Shown here piece by piece: positions 45,933-58,953 of a stretch of 64,000 nt of DNA. A program made the position numbers and the translations under genes. The notes below the pieces were generated by a model. That model was not told the DNA's origin, searched no databases, and saw only the letters and a program-made list of their open reading frames with translations. The stretch's first letter is position 1. Every line of letters starts with the position of its first letter. This stretch comes from Cyanobium sp. M30B3 (GTDB taxonomy: Bacteria > Cyanobacteriota > Cyanobacteriia > PCC-6307 > Cyanobiaceae), in NCBI GenBank assembly GCA_018399015.1, contig CP073761.1, positions 124,001-188,000 of the forward strand, read 5' to 3'.

Positions 45933-47312
45933 TCAGGCCTGGTCGTCGGCTTTGCTGGGGCCCTTCTCGCTGATCGTGCTGTTGCTCTCCAGCCAGTCGA
46001 GCAGCTTCTCCTGCAGCAGGTCGTCGCCCACCACCTGGCGCAGCCGCTGGGGGTCGATGTTGCCCTGCTGGCTGATGCCCCGGCTCACCTCCTTCACCTT
46101 GGCCTCCAGCTCAGCCTCGGCCACCTCGATCGCCTCTGCTTTGGCCAGGGCCTGCAGGGCCAGGCTGCGGCGGAGCCGCTGTTCCGCTTCCGGCCGGGAG
46201 GTGTCCATCAGCGAGCGCACCAGGTCGGGCGTGAACAGCTTCTTCACGTCCATGCCCTGCTGGGCGATCTGGCCGGCGGTCTGCTCGATCAGGTTGCGGA
46301 TCTCCTGCTGGATCAGGGTTTCCGGCAGTTCCACCTCCAGCTCCTCCACCAGGGCGCCCAGCAGGGCGTCGTGGCGGGCGGCCTTGGCGCGGCGCTCGGC
46401 GTCGTCCTTGAGGCGGCTCTCCAGCTCCTCGCGCAGTTCCGCCAGGGTCTGCTTGTCGCTGGCCTGCTGGGCGAAGGCGTCGTCGAGGGCGGGCAGCTCG
46501 CGGGTCTTCAGCTCCTTGAGGCTGATCTCGAAGCGCGCCTTGCGGCCGGCGGCATCCTCCTGCGGATAGCTCTCGGGGAACTGGCAGTCGACCGTTCTGG
46601 TGTCGCCCACGGCCATGCCGATCACCCCCTCCACGAAACCGGGGATCATCCGGCCCTCCTCCAGCTCCACCTCCATGGCGTCGCTGCTGCCGCCGCTGAT
46701 CGCCTCGTCGGTGTCGGCGTAGACGCCGCTGAAGCTGAGCACGGCCACATCGCCGTTGGCGGCGGGCCGGTCGTCCACCGGCACCAGGGTGGCCAGCTGC
46801 TTGCGCGACTGATCGAGCAGCTCATCCACCCGGGCCGGGTCATAGACGATCGATTCAGCCTCAGCCTTGAGGCCCTTGGTTTTCTTCAGGCTCGGGCTGG
46901 GCTCCACGTCCAGCTCCAGGGTGATGGTGAGGTCGCTTCCGGGCTGGAAGCGCTCCAGCACCACCTCGAAGCCCTCGCTCAGTTCCGGCCGGCCCAGGGC
47001 GGCCACCTTCTCGATGTCCAGGGCGTCCCGGCAGGCGCCATCCACCAGATCCTCCAGGGCGGTGGCGCGGATGCGCAGGGGTCCGATCTGCTGGAGCAGC
47101 ACGGGCCGCGGCACCCGGCCCTTGCGGAAGCCGGGCAGCTTCACCGTGCGGCTCAGCTTCTCCAGAGCCGCGTCGTAGCTGGCCTGGCTGCGGCTGCCGG
47201 GAATGGCCACCTCCAGGGCGACGCGGCTGCCGGGCCTGGGGCTGGCCTTGACCTGGAGCGATGCGGGCGAGGAGGACTGGGCCGCAGGGGCGGCTTGGGC
47301 AGCTGGACTCAT
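45933..47312 (-). CDS. tig: Trigger factor
   Basis: Ribosome-associated chaperone and prolyl isomerase. The 459 residues contain the ribosome-binding signature [14 protein letters not shown] near residue 80 (GFRxGxxP), a central FKBP-like PPIase domain (about 180-270) and the long helical C-terminal arms ([21 protein letters not shown]). The first 25 residues are an Ala/Ser-rich extension. First gene of tig-clpP-clpX, transcribed from within the 449-bp gap before asd. Confidence 0.95.
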   Translation of the reverse strand: MSPAAQAAPAAQSSSPASLQVKASPRPGSRVALEVAIPGSRSQASYDAALEKLSRTVKLPGFRKGRVPRPVLLQQIGPLRIRATALEDLVDGACRDALDIEKVAALGRPELSEGFEVVLERFQPGSDLTITLELDVEPSPSLKKTKGLKAEAESIVYDPARVDELLDQSRKQLATLVPVDDRPAANGDVAVLSFSGVYADTDEAISGGSSDAMEVELEEGRMIPGFVEGVIGMAVGDTRTVDCQFPESYPQEDAAGRKARFEISLKELKTRELPALDDAFAQQASDKQTLAELREELESRLKDDAERRAKAARHDALLGALVEELEVELPETLIQQEIRNLIEQTAGQIAQQGMDVKKLFTPDLVRSLMDTSRPEAEQRLRRSLALQALAKAEAIEVAEAELEAKVKEVSRGISQQGNIDPQRLRQVVGDDLLQEKLLDWLESNSTISEKGPSKADDQA

Positions 47313-47761
47313 GGGAAGGCTCTGCAGCCCCCGATCCTAAGAAAGTGCTTGTCCGGCTCTGGATCGGCAGTATTGTGCTCTCAACTACGGATCCCTGTTT
47401 GCGGGATGCCGATCCCGGTGAACCGAAATGGGCTGAGCCCAGGGCCATCGGACACCAGCCGTCGTTCAGCTGAACCGCTTTCCACAAGGCCGTTTCCCAC
47501 AAGGCCGCTTTCCACGAGGCCTTCCAATCCCTGACCCCATGGGTTGATCCACCGGCTGCATCCAACCGCCTGCAACCCGCTCCATCCCTGTCGACTTCCG
47601 CTTCCCGATCTCCGTACACGCCTTGATCTCCCATCCCGGCCCGTCCTGATCCTGTTGCGCCTCCGTCGTGACCGCTGCGGAGGCGCCGCTGACCCTGGCC
47701 TTCCCCACCACCACCAGTTCCAGTCAGCCCCTGCCTCAGCGCACCAGCCCCTCCCCAGCCG
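47313..47761. other. Long divergent intergenic region between tig and asd
   Basis: 449 bp without a credible gene. It should hold promoters for tig (minus) and for asd-dapA-rnj (plus). The only structure I see is a three-copy 15-bp tandem repeat at 47476-47520. Short open frames on both strands lack cyanobacterial protein character. Confidence 0.6.
47476..47520. repeat. Three tandem 15-bp repeats
   Basis: CGCTTTCCACAAGGC, CGTTTCCCACAAGGC and CGCTTTCCACGAGGC follow one another without a gap, differing at one to three positions. They lie in the divergent tig/asd interval. They could be regulator-binding repeats or simple slippage products. Confidence 0.85.
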
Positions 47762-48865
47762 TTGTTGTCCTTGACCGCCGCCCAGACCGAAACTGTCCCC
47801 AGCCCTGCTTCAGGCCAGGTCTTTGCTGGTCTGCCCAGGCGCCCGCTGCGCGTGGCCGTGCTCGGTGCCACTGGGGCGGTGGGTCAGGAGCTGCTGGCCC
47901 TGCTGAATGAGCGCGGTTTTCCGGTGGCGGAGCTGGTCCCGCTGGCCTCGCCCCGCTCCGCTGGCCAGAGCCTGGCCTGGCGTGAGCGCGAACTCACGAT
48001 CCAGGCGGTGGAGGCCTCAGCGTTTGCCGGTGTGGATCTGGTGCTGGCCTCGGCCGGGGGCTCGGCCTCCAGGCAGTGGGCCCCGGTGGCCGCCGCCGCC
48101 GGCGCCGTGGTGATCGACAACTCCAGCGCTTTCCGCATGGATCCGTCGGTGCCCCTGGTGGTGCCGGAGGTGAACCCCGAGGCGGCCTTCAGCCATCAGG
48201 GGATCATCGCCAATCCCAACTGCACCACGATCCTGCTCACCCTGGCCCTGGCGCCACTGCAGGCCCGCAGGTCGATCCGTCGGGTGGTGGTGAGCACCTA
48301 CCAGAGCGCCAGCGGCGCCGGTGCCCGCGCCATGGAGGAGCTGCGCCAGCTCAGCCGCACGGTGCTCGATGGCGGCGAGCCGGTGAGTGAGGTGCTGCCC
48401 CACTCGCTGGCCTTCAATCTCTTCCTGCACAACTCCCCCCTGCAGGCCAACGGCTACTGCGAGGAGGAGCTGAAAATGCTCAACGAGACGCGCAAGATCA
48501 TGGGATTGCCCGATCTGCGCCTCTCGGCCACCTGTGTGCGGGTGCCGGTGCTGCGGGCCCATTCCGAGGCCGTGAACATTGAATTCAGCGAGCCCTTCCC
48601 GGTGGCCGAGGCCCGGGAGCTGCTGCAGGCCGCGCCTGGCGTAGAGCTGCTGGAGAACTTCGAGGCCAACCGCTTCCCGATGCCCACTGACGTGACGGGA
48701 CGGGATCCGGTGGCGGTGGGCCGGATCCGCCAGGATCTCAGCGATCCCAACGCACTGGAGCTCTGGCTCTGCGGCGACCAGATCCGCAAGGGGGCCGCCC
48801 TCAACGCCGTGCAGATCGCCGAGCTGCTGCTCCAGGATCCGCCCAGCGGCGGAGGTGCCGCTTGA
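47762..48865 (+). CDS. asd: Aspartate-semialdehyde dehydrogenase
   Basis: Asd reduces aspartyl phosphate on the way to lysine, threonine and methionine. The 367-residue frame shows [20 protein letters not shown] (NADP loop), [22 protein letters not shown], catalytic Cys in NPNCTTI near residue 153, and the late [16 protein letters not shown]. The start is uncertain: TTG at 47762 precedes about 28 non-conserved residues and no ATG is available. The stop overlaps the dapA start (TTGA), so asd-dapA-rnj is one operon. Confidence 0.94.
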   Translation: MLSLTAAQTETVPSPASGQVFAGLPRRPLRVAVLGATGAVGQELLALLNERGFPVAELVPLASPRSAGQSLAWRERELTIQAVEASAFAGVDLVLASAGGSASRQWAPVAAAAGAVVIDNSSAFRMDPSVPLVVPEVNPEAAFSHQGIIANPNCTTILLTLALAPLQARRSIRRVVVSTYQSASGAGARAMEELRQLSRTVLDGGEPVSEVLPHSLAFNLFLHNSPLQANGYCEEELKMLNETRKIMGLPDLRLSATCVRVPVLRAHSEAVNIEFSEPFPVAEARELLQAAPGVELLENFEANRFPMPTDVTGRDPVAVGRIRQDLSDPNALELWLCGDQIRKGAALNAVQIAELLLQDPPSGGGAA

Positions 48866-49776
48866 GCAGCGCCGTGCCGCAGCCCTGGAGCCAGGCCCCC
48901 TTCGGCCGGGTGGTCACCGCCATGGTGACCCCCTTCCAGGCTGATGGAAGCGTGAACCTTGAGCTGGCGGCCCGGCTGGCCGATCACCTGGTGACCAACG
49001 GCTCCGATGGCCTCGTGATCTGTGGCACCACCGGTGAATCGCCCACCCTCAGCTGGGATGAACAGCATCGCCTGTTCGCCGCCGTGAAGGAGGCCGTGGC
49101 CGGCCGGGCTCGGCTGGTGGCCGGCAGCGGCAGCAACTGCACCGCCGAGGCGGTGGAGGCCACCCGCGAGGCCTTCTCCCTGGGGGCTGACGGTGCCCTG
49201 GTGGTGGTGCCCTATTACAACAAGCCTCCCCAGGATGGCCTGCAGGCCCACTTCCGCGCCATCGCCCAGGCGGCACCGGAGCTGCCGCTGATGCTCTACA
49301 ACATTCCGGGCCGTACCGGCACCAGCCTGGCCCCGGAAACAGCGGCCCGCCTGCTCGATCTGCCCAACGTGGTGAGCTTCAAGGCTGCCAGCGGCACCAC
49401 CGAGGAGGTCAGTGCCCTGCGCGCCCTCTGTGGCGAGCGCCTGGCGATCTATTCCGGCGACGATGCCCTCACCCTGCCGATGCTGGCTGTGGGGGCCGTG
49501 GGGGTGGTGAGCGTGGCCAGCCACGTCGCCGGTTCGCAGATCAGCGCCATGATCGAAGCCTTTCTGGCCGGCGACCTGGGCACGGCACTGGCCCTTCATG
49601 AGCAACTGTTGCCCCTCAGCAAGGCCCTGTTCTGCACCACCAATCCGATCCCAGTGAAAGCTGCTCTTGAGCTCAGCGGCTGGCCGGTTGGTGCCCCCCG
49701 TCTTCCCCTCTTGTCCGCAAGTGACATCGTGAAACAACACCTCTCTGAAACCCTCGCCGCCCTGCGTCCCACCTGA
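48862..49776 (+). CDS. dapA: 4-hydroxy-tetrahydrodipicolinate synthase
   Basis: DapA condenses aspartate semialdehyde with pyruvate, the first committed step to lysine and diaminopimelate. The 304-residue TIM barrel has [14 protein letters not shown], the active-site Tyr in [11 protein letters not shown] and the Schiff-base Lys in VVSFKAASG near residue 174. The TTG start at 48862 overlaps the asd stop and implies translational coupling. Confidence 0.96.
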   Translation: MSSAVPQPWSQAPFGRVVTAMVTPFQADGSVNLELAARLADHLVTNGSDGLVICGTTGESPTLSWDEQHRLFAAVKEAVAGRARLVAGSGSNCTAEAVEATREAFSLGADGALVVVPYYNKPPQDGLQAHFRAIAQAAPELPLMLYNIPGRTGTSLAPETAARLLDLPNVVSFKAASGTTEEVSALRALCGERLAIYSGDDALTLPMLAVGAVGVVSVASHVAGSQISAMIEAFLAGDLGTALALHEQLLPLSKALFCTTNPIPVKAALELSGWPVGAPRLPLLSASDIVKQHLSETLAALRPT

Positions 49777-49825
49777 CGCCAAGGCTGATCCGGTTCACGT
49801 TTTCAAGTTCTTTTTCAGTGTTTGC

Positions 49826-51817
49826 ATGTCCAATTTCAATCAGAGTTCCAACGGTGCCAAGCAACCAGCCCTGCGGGTGATCCCCCTCGGCGGCCTCCAC
49901 GAGATCGGCAAGAACACCTGTGTGTTCGAGTTCGGCGATGACATCATGCTGGTGGATGCCGGCCTGGCCTTCCCCAGCGACGGTATGCACGGCGTCAATG
50001 TGGTGATGCCGGATACCAGCTATCTGAAGGAAAACCAGAATCGCATCCGCGGCATGATCGTGACCCACGGTCATGAGGATCACATCGGTGGCATTGCCCA
50101 TCACCTCAAGAACTTCAACATTCCGGTGATCTATGGGCCGCGTCTGGCCCTCTCCCTGCTCACCGGCAAGATGGAGGAGGCTGGTGTGATGGATCGCACC
50201 GTGCTGCAGACCATCGCCCCCCGCGACGTCGTGAAGGTGGGGCAACACTTTTCAGTGGAGTTCATCCGCAACACCCACTCGATGGCAGACAGCTTCTCGC
50301 TGGCCATCACCACTCCTGTGGGCACGGTGATCTTCACCGGAGATTTCAAGTTCGACCACACCCCGGTGGATGGCGAGCATTTCGACATGGCCCGCCTGGC
50401 GCACCACGGCGAGCAGGGCGTGCTGTGTCTGTTCAGCGATTCCACCAATGCCGAGGTGCCTGGGTTCACCCCCAGCGAGCGGGCGGTGTTTCCCAACCTG
50501 GACCGCCACATTGCCCAGGCTGAGGGCCGGGTGATCATCACCACCTTTGCCAGCTCGATTCACCGCGTGGCGATGATCCTGGAGCTGGCCCTCAAAAATG
50601 GCCGCAAGGTGGGCCTGTTGGGCCGCTCCATGCTCAACGTGATCGCCAAGTCGCGGGAGCTGGGCTACATGCGCGCCCCCGACGAGCTGTTTGTGCCGAT
50701 CAAGCAGATTCGTGATCTGCCCGACCGTGAGACCCTGCTGCTGATGACCGGTAGTCAGGGGGAACCGTTGGCCGCCCTCAGCCGCATATCCCGCGGCGAG
50801 CATCCCCAGGTGCAGGTGAAGCCCAGCGACACGATCATCTTTTCGGCCAGCCCGATTCCGGGCAACACGATCTCGGTGGTCAACACCGTCGATCGGCTGA
50901 TGATGCTCGGCGCCAAGGTGGTGTACGGCAAGGGCGAGGGCATCCACGTGTCCGGCCACGGCTGCCAGGAAGACCAGAAACTGATGCTGGCGCTCACCAA
51001 ACCGAGGTTCTTCGTGCCGGTGCACGGCGAGCACCGCATGCTCCAGTGCCACAGCAAGACCGCCCAGTCGATGGGCGTGCCGGCCGACAACATCCTGATC
51101 ATCGACAACGGTGATGTGGTGGAGCTCACCGCCGATTCGATCCGCAAGGGGGATCCGGTGAAGGCCGGCATCGAGCTGCTGGATGCCTCCCGCAACGGCA
51201 TCGTCGATGCCCGGGTGCTCAAGGAGCGCCAGCAGCTGGCCGAGGACGGCGTGATCACCCTGCTGGCTGTGATCAGTACCGAGGGCGTGATGGCGGCGCC
51301 GCCGCGGGTGAATCTGCGCGGCGTGGTCACCACCGCCGATGCCCGCAAGCTCAGCCTCTGGGCTGAGCGCGAGATCACCTGGGTGCTGGAGAACCGCTGG
51401 AAGCAGCTCTGCCGCAACAGCGGCGGCCAGGCTCCTGACGTGGACTGGGTGGGTGTGCAGCGGGAGGTGGAGCTGGGCCTGCAGCGCCGCCTGCGGCGGG
51501 AGTTGCAGGTGGAGCCCCTGATCATCTGTCTGGTGCAGCCCGCCCCTGCCGGCACCCCTGCCTACAAGGGCCGGGCCGATGCCGAGCCGGACAGCCGTCC
51601 GGCCCCCCGGGGCGCGCGCGGCGGGGGCCGCGGACCGGGCGACCGTCAGCCCCGTCCCGAGCGCCAGGAGCGCAGCTCCCAGCCCCAGCGCCAGCTGGCT
51701 GCTGTCGCCGCCACGCCCGCACCGGTTGCTGCTGCGGCCACCGCAGCTCCAGCCGCTGCACCGGAACCGGAATTCGCCGGCCGCACCCGCCGTCGCCGTT
51801 CGGCTGCCGCGGGCTGA
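49826..51817 (+). CDS. rnj: Ribonuclease J
   Basis: A beta-lactamase-fold exo/endoribonuclease in mRNA decay. The 663 residues include LGGLHEIGKNTCVFE, the metal motif THGHEDHIGG near residue 82, FTGDFKFDHTPVDG, the beta-CASP region and VHVSGH-like HVSGHG. The C-terminal 80 residues are a Pro/Arg/Ala-rich tail with GARGGGRGPGDRQPRPERQE, probably disordered and RNA-binding. It follows dapA after 49 bp, as is usual in cyanobacteria. Its stop is directly adjacent to the next convergent stop. Confidence 0.95.
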   Translation: MSNFNQSSNGAKQPALRVIPLGGLHEIGKNTCVFEFGDDIMLVDAGLAFPSDGMHGVNVVMPDTSYLKENQNRIRGMIVTHGHEDHIGGIAHHLKNFNIPVIYGPRLALSLLTGKMEEAGVMDRTVLQTIAPRDVVKVGQHFSVEFIRNTHSMADSFSLAITTPVGTVIFTGDFKFDHTPVDGEHFDMARLAHHGEQGVLCLFSDSTNAEVPGFTPSERAVFPNLDRHIAQAEGRVIITTFASSIHRVAMILELALKNGRKVGLLGRSMLNVIAKSRELGYMRAPDELFVPIKQIRDLPDRETLLLMTGSQGEPLAALSRISRGEHPQVQVKPSDTIIFSASPIPGNTISVVNTVDRLMMLGAKVVYGKGEGIHVSGHGCQEDQKLMLALTKPRFFVPVHGEHRMLQCHSKTAQSMGVPADNILIIDNGDVVELTADSIRKGDPVKAGIELLDASRNGIVDARVLKERQQLAEDGVITLLAVISTEGVMAAPPRVNLRGVVTTADARKLSLWAEREITWVLENRWKQLCRNSGGQAPDVDWVGVQREVELGLQRRLRRELQVEPLIICLVQPAPAGTPAYKGRADAEPDSRPAPRGARGGGRGPGDRQPRPERQERSSQPQRQLAAVAATPAPVAAAATAAPAAAPEPEFAGRTRRRRSAAAG

Positions 51818-52639
51818 TCAGGTCAGCCTGATCCGCAGCAGACCCCGGGAGAGATCGTCGATCTGATCGGCGGTCAATTCCCGGGGATCGTCACTGGCCG
51901 GGGTGCTTGGCTCGGCAGCATGGCCGAGCTCCACGAGGACGAGCTCCTGCCGCAGCAGGGGATCGGCCTGGGCCACGGCGATCTGTTCGGGTTCGTTCAC
52001 GATCTCGCCCACCGGTTCAGCTTCGGACTCGCTCACCAGTTCAGGTTCAGGTTCAGGTTCGCTTAGCCGTTCAGGCATCGCCGCCAGCCCAGGCTTCTGT
52101 TCCGGGGCAGAGGACTCGGGTTCGGGCTCCGCTGGTGGGGCGATTGCCGGAGGATCAGCGGCAGGCGAAGCACTCCCCTGCATCTCCACGGCCTGCTCGC
52201 TCTCCTGCCCAGCCTCAGCCAGTTCGCTGAGCCAGGGCGAGGCGTCGTCGCTGGCGGCCGGATTCGTCGCAGCCCCTGCCGCAGCGGGAGCGCTGTCGGC
52301 CAGCCAGGGTGCCGCTGCCTGGGTGATCGGGGCCTGTGTTTCAGCCTCCCGGTCGCATTGGGCCAGTCCCTGTTGGGCGATGTCCCGCAGGGTGGGCTCC
52401 TCGCAGTGCTCGAGCACGCTGGCGTAGTAGTGCCGGGCTCCTGAGGGGTCTGTCAGGCCGTAGAGCCGGGTGTGGCCCAGCAGCAGCACCAGCCGCAGCT
52501 GCAGCGGGTCGGCCGGGTTGGGCTCCAGCTCCGCCAGCAACCCCTCGCTGAGGCTCTCCACCTCGGGCCAGCGCCGTTCGCTGTAGGCCCGTTCGATGGC
52601 GCTGTAGCGCTCTTGCAGCTTCTCCGGCGGCAGGCTCAT
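51818..52639 (-). CDS. Conserved hypothetical protein with acidic low-complexity tail
   Basis: A 273-residue protein. Residues 1-95 form a helical, TPR-like domain (LQERYSAIERAYSERRWPEVESLSEGLLAEL and GLTDPSGARHYYASVLEHCEEPTLRDIAQQGLAQC). The rest is rich in E, P, A and S (repeated SEPEPEPELVSESEAEP) up to a short C-terminal helix (LTADQIDDLSRGLLRIRLT). I recall the N-terminal domain in other picocyanobacteria next to rnj and tilS; function unknown. Confidence 0.75.
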   Translation of the reverse strand: MSLPPEKLQERYSAIERAYSERRWPEVESLSEGLLAELEPNPADPLQLRLVLLLGHTRLYGLTDPSGARHYYASVLEHCEEPTLRDIAQQGLAQCDREAETQAPITQAAAPWLADSAPAAAGAATNPAASDDASPWLSELAEAGQESEQAVEMQGSASPAADPPAIAPPAEPEPESSAPEQKPGLAAMPERLSEPEPEPELVSESEAEPVGEIVNEPEQIAVAQADPLLRQELVLVELGHAAEPSTPASDDPRELTADQIDDLSRGLLRIRLT

Positions 52640-52648
52640 GGGCTGGGC

Positions 52649-53557
52649 CTAGACCTCACGACTCAGCCACAGTGTGCGGGCCCGCCAGTGCAGCTGCCAG
52701 CCATCCCCGAGATCGCTCCGGCCCGCACTGCCCGTCTCCCGCAGCCGATCGAGCACGGCCTCCAGGATGGGGCTGGCAGAACGGCGTCCGCTCAGCCGCT
52801 CCAGCCAGGCCTGGATCAGCTGGCCCTGGTTGGCCCGCTGCAGTGGCTCCAGGCCCCTGCGGTCCAGGGCCGGCTCCAACCCCCCCGCCGGGGCCCGGAT
52901 TTCCAGAGTCTTCAAGGCCAGCACCAGCAGTTCCTCCTGGGCCAGCTCCGCTTCGGCCAGCTGCTGGGCCGAGCGGGCCATGCGCCGGGCGGCCCCGGGG
53001 TGGAGGCTCTCCAGCACCGGGATCACCTCCTGGCGTACCCGGTTGCGGCTGAAGTGGGACTCCAGGTTGCTGGAATCCAGCCACAGCGGCAGGTTGAGCG
53101 CGCGGCAGATGCGGGCGGTGTCAGTCCGGCTGAATGCCAGGAAGGGCCGCACCAGCTCGATCCCCGGAGCCAGCACCCGGCTGCGCCCCAGGCTGGCCAG
53201 GCCGCGGCGGTGGCTGCCCCGGGCCAGGTGGAGCAGCAGGGTTTCAGCCCGGTCGCTGGCGGTGTGGCCACTGACCACCCGCCGGCAGGCCAGCTGGCGG
53301 GCCCGCTGCGCCAGGCAGCCGTAGCGCCACTCCCGGGCGGCCGCTTCGCTGGGCCGCTCACCCTCGCCGCGCTCCCAGCTGTCGAGCAGCAGGGGCAGCT
53401 CCTTGCTTTGGGCCCAGGCCTGCAGCTCCAGGGCCTGGGCCGTGGAGTCCCGGCGCCAGCGGTGGTCGCCGTGCCAGAGCACCAGCCGCCAGCGGTGCTG
53501 CGGCTGCAGGTCCAGCAGCAATCCCACCAGGGCCATCGAGTCCTGGCCTCCGGACAC
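52649..53557 (-). CDS. tilS: tRNA(Ile)-lysidine synthetase TilS, N-terminus unclear
   Basis: TilS makes lysidine at C34 of tRNA-Ile(CAU), an essential reaction. The N-type PP-loop SGGQDSMALVGLLL stands at the very start, followed by WHGDHRW, VVSGHTASDRAETLLLHLARGS and WLDSSNLESHFSRNRVR, all TilS motifs. The annotated start is GTG 53557 (302 residues), but homology-like sequence (RYPQLLPAGEPLLLAV) continues upstream in frame to 53668 and ends at a TGA with no ATG, GTG or TTG available, so the true start may be non-canonical. Confidence 0.88.
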   Translation of the reverse strand: MSGGQDSMALVGLLLDLQPQHRWRLVLWHGDHRWRRDSTAQALELQAWAQSKELPLLLDSWERGEGERPSEAAAREWRYGCLAQRARQLACRRVVSGHTASDRAETLLLHLARGSHRRGLASLGRSRVLAPGIELVRPFLAFSRTDTARICRALNLPLWLDSSNLESHFSRNRVRQEVIPVLESLHPGAARRMARSAQQLAEAELAQEELLVLALKTLEIRAPAGGLEPALDRRGLEPLQRANQGQLIQAWLERLSGRRSASPILEAVLDRLRETGSAGRSDLGDGWQLHWRARTLWLSREV

Positions 53558-53693
53558 CGCCAGCAGCAGGGGTTCCCCCGCGGGCAGCAGCTGGGGATAG
53601 CGCCGCAGCAGGCGGTGCAGGCGGTGGTGGTCGCCGGTCCAGGCCGTGGCGGACCTCGGGTGGGAGAATCACTCCACTGTGCTTTCTTCCGGT

Positions 53694-54464
53694 ATGTCGC
53701 GCTTCGATCGCCTGCCCGCCCCGCTGCGCTCGGCCCTGCTGCAGCGCCGACTGCTCAAGGTGATCGCCGGTCTCACCAATTTCGATGCCGGCAGCGTGGA
53801 GCGCATCAGCCGGGCCGCGGGCCTGGGCGGCGCTGATTTGCTGGACATCGCCTGCGACCCCGCTCTGGTGCGCCTGGCGGCCGAGGCGAGCGGCCTGCCG
53901 GTGTGCGTGAGCGCCGTGGATCCCGAGCTGTTCCCCGCTGCCGTGGAGGCCGGTGCGGCGCTGGTGGAGATCGGCAACTACGACGCCTTCTACCCCCTGG
54001 GCCGCCTCTTCGATGCGGCTGAGGTGCTCGAGCTCACCCGCCGCACCCGCCAGCTCCTGCCCGAGGTGGTGCTCAGCGTCACCGTGCCCCACGTGCTGCC
54101 CCTGGATCAGCAGGAGCAGCTGGCGGTGGATCTGGTGGCAGCCGGAGCCGACCTCATCCAGACCGAGGGTGGCACCAGCGCCCGTCCCTTCAGCGCGGGC
54201 AGCCTCGGTCTGATCGAGAAGGCCGCCCCCACCCTGGCTGCCGCCCACAGCATCAGCCGGGCCCTTGCCGCCGCTGAGCTGCAGGCCCCGGTGCTGTGCG
54301 CCTCCGGCCTCTCCGCCGTCACCGTGCCGATGGCCATCGCCGCCGGCGCCAGCGGCGTGGGGGTGGGCTCGGCGGTGAACAGGCTCAGCGACGACCTGGC
54401 GATGGTGGCCGTGGTGCGCGGCCTGCGCGAGGCCCTGGGCAGCAGCCAGGGGGTGGCCGTCTGA
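53694..54464 (+). CDS. ycf23: Ycf23 homologue (DUF561)
   Basis: A 256-residue TIM-barrel-like protein: LLKVIAGLTNFDAGSVERIS and GGADLLDIACDPALV are the Ycf23/DUF561 signature, with EIGNYDAFYPLGRLF, VSVTVPHVLPLDQQEQLAVDL and TEGGTSARPFS further on. Homologues occur in cyanobacteria, red-algal plastids and plants; a regulatory or enzymatic function has not been settled to my knowledge. ATG 53694 gives the usual N-terminus. It is divergent from tilS. Confidence 0.85.
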   Translation: MSRFDRLPAPLRSALLQRRLLKVIAGLTNFDAGSVERISRAAGLGGADLLDIACDPALVRLAAEASGLPVCVSAVDPELFPAAVEAGAALVEIGNYDAFYPLGRLFDAAEVLELTRRTRQLLPEVVLSVTVPHVLPLDQQEQLAVDLVAAGADLIQTEGGTSARPFSAGSLGLIEKAAPTLAAAHSISRALAAAELQAPVLCASGLSAVTVPMAIAAGASGVGVGSAVNRLSDDLAMVAVVRGLREALGSSQGVAV

Positions 54465-54534
54465 AACCAGGCGGCGCGGGGAACCCATCCCGCTGAGGCT
54501 TGATTAGCTTGCGTAGGCCTGCCTCAGCCTGGTG

Positions 54535-54912
54535 ATGGGTTCTCTGCTGTGGTTGCTGCAGTGGCCGGTGCGGGCCGCTGTGCTGTTGATGGTGGCGGCA
54601 TTGCCCCTGGGGGTGGAAATCGAGGGCTACGGCGTGGCCCTGCTCTCGGCCGTGGTGATCGGCCTGCTGGGCACCCTGCTGATCTGGCCCCTGCGGGTGC
54701 TGCTCGGGCCACTGTGGGCGGTGACCAGCCTGGGCGGTTTGATCAGTCCGGTCACCCTGCTGTTCAACTGGCTGATCAGCGTGGCGCTGTTCGCCCTGGC
54801 GGCCTGGCTGATTGAGGGCTTCACCCTGCGCCGGGGCCTGTTGAGTGCCGTTCTGGGCTCGGCGGTGTACGCGCTGATCTCCACGGCACTGCTGCGCTTT
54901 TTCGGCCTGTAG
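54535..54912 (+). CDS. Phage holin superfamily IV-like membrane protein
   Basis: A 125-residue protein made almost entirely of four membrane segments (LLWLLQWPVRAAVLLMVAAL, ALLSAVVIGLLGTLLIWPL, LFNWLISVALFALAAWLIEG, LLSAVLGSAVYALISTALL). The pattern, with GVEIEGYG between the first two, matches the PF04020-type four-helix family found widely in bacteria and called phage holin although usually unrelated to phage. An in-frame GTG precedes the ATG at 54535. Confidence 0.8.
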   Translation: MGSLLWLLQWPVRAAVLLMVAALPLGVEIEGYGVALLSAVVIGLLGTLLIWPLRVLLGPLWAVTSLGGLISPVTLLFNWLISVALFALAAWLIEGFTLRRGLLSAVLGSAVYALISTALLRFFGL

Positions 54913-55046
54913 GAGCTCCTCACCCGGGTGGCTGCCGCCATCGGAGCCTGGAGCGGGGCTGGCCCCAGCCTCCCTGATCCCTGTCCACAGGTCCTGCATG
55001 GCTGCCGAGAACCACGGCCCAGCCATCGGCCAGAGAGAATGGCCCC

Positions 55047-57056
<2,010 letters not shown>

Positions 57057-57082
57057 GCCAGGCCAGCCCAGGCCGCTCCGCT

Positions 57083-58915
<1,833 letters not shown>

Positions 58916-58953
58916 GGCGGGGCGGGTGGCGACGGGCAGATCGGAGCTGTTGA

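Noticed and set aside
54535-54912. Prophage remnant because of the holin-like protein
   Set aside because: The PF04020-type family is widespread on bacterial chromosomes and no other phage gene is nearby.
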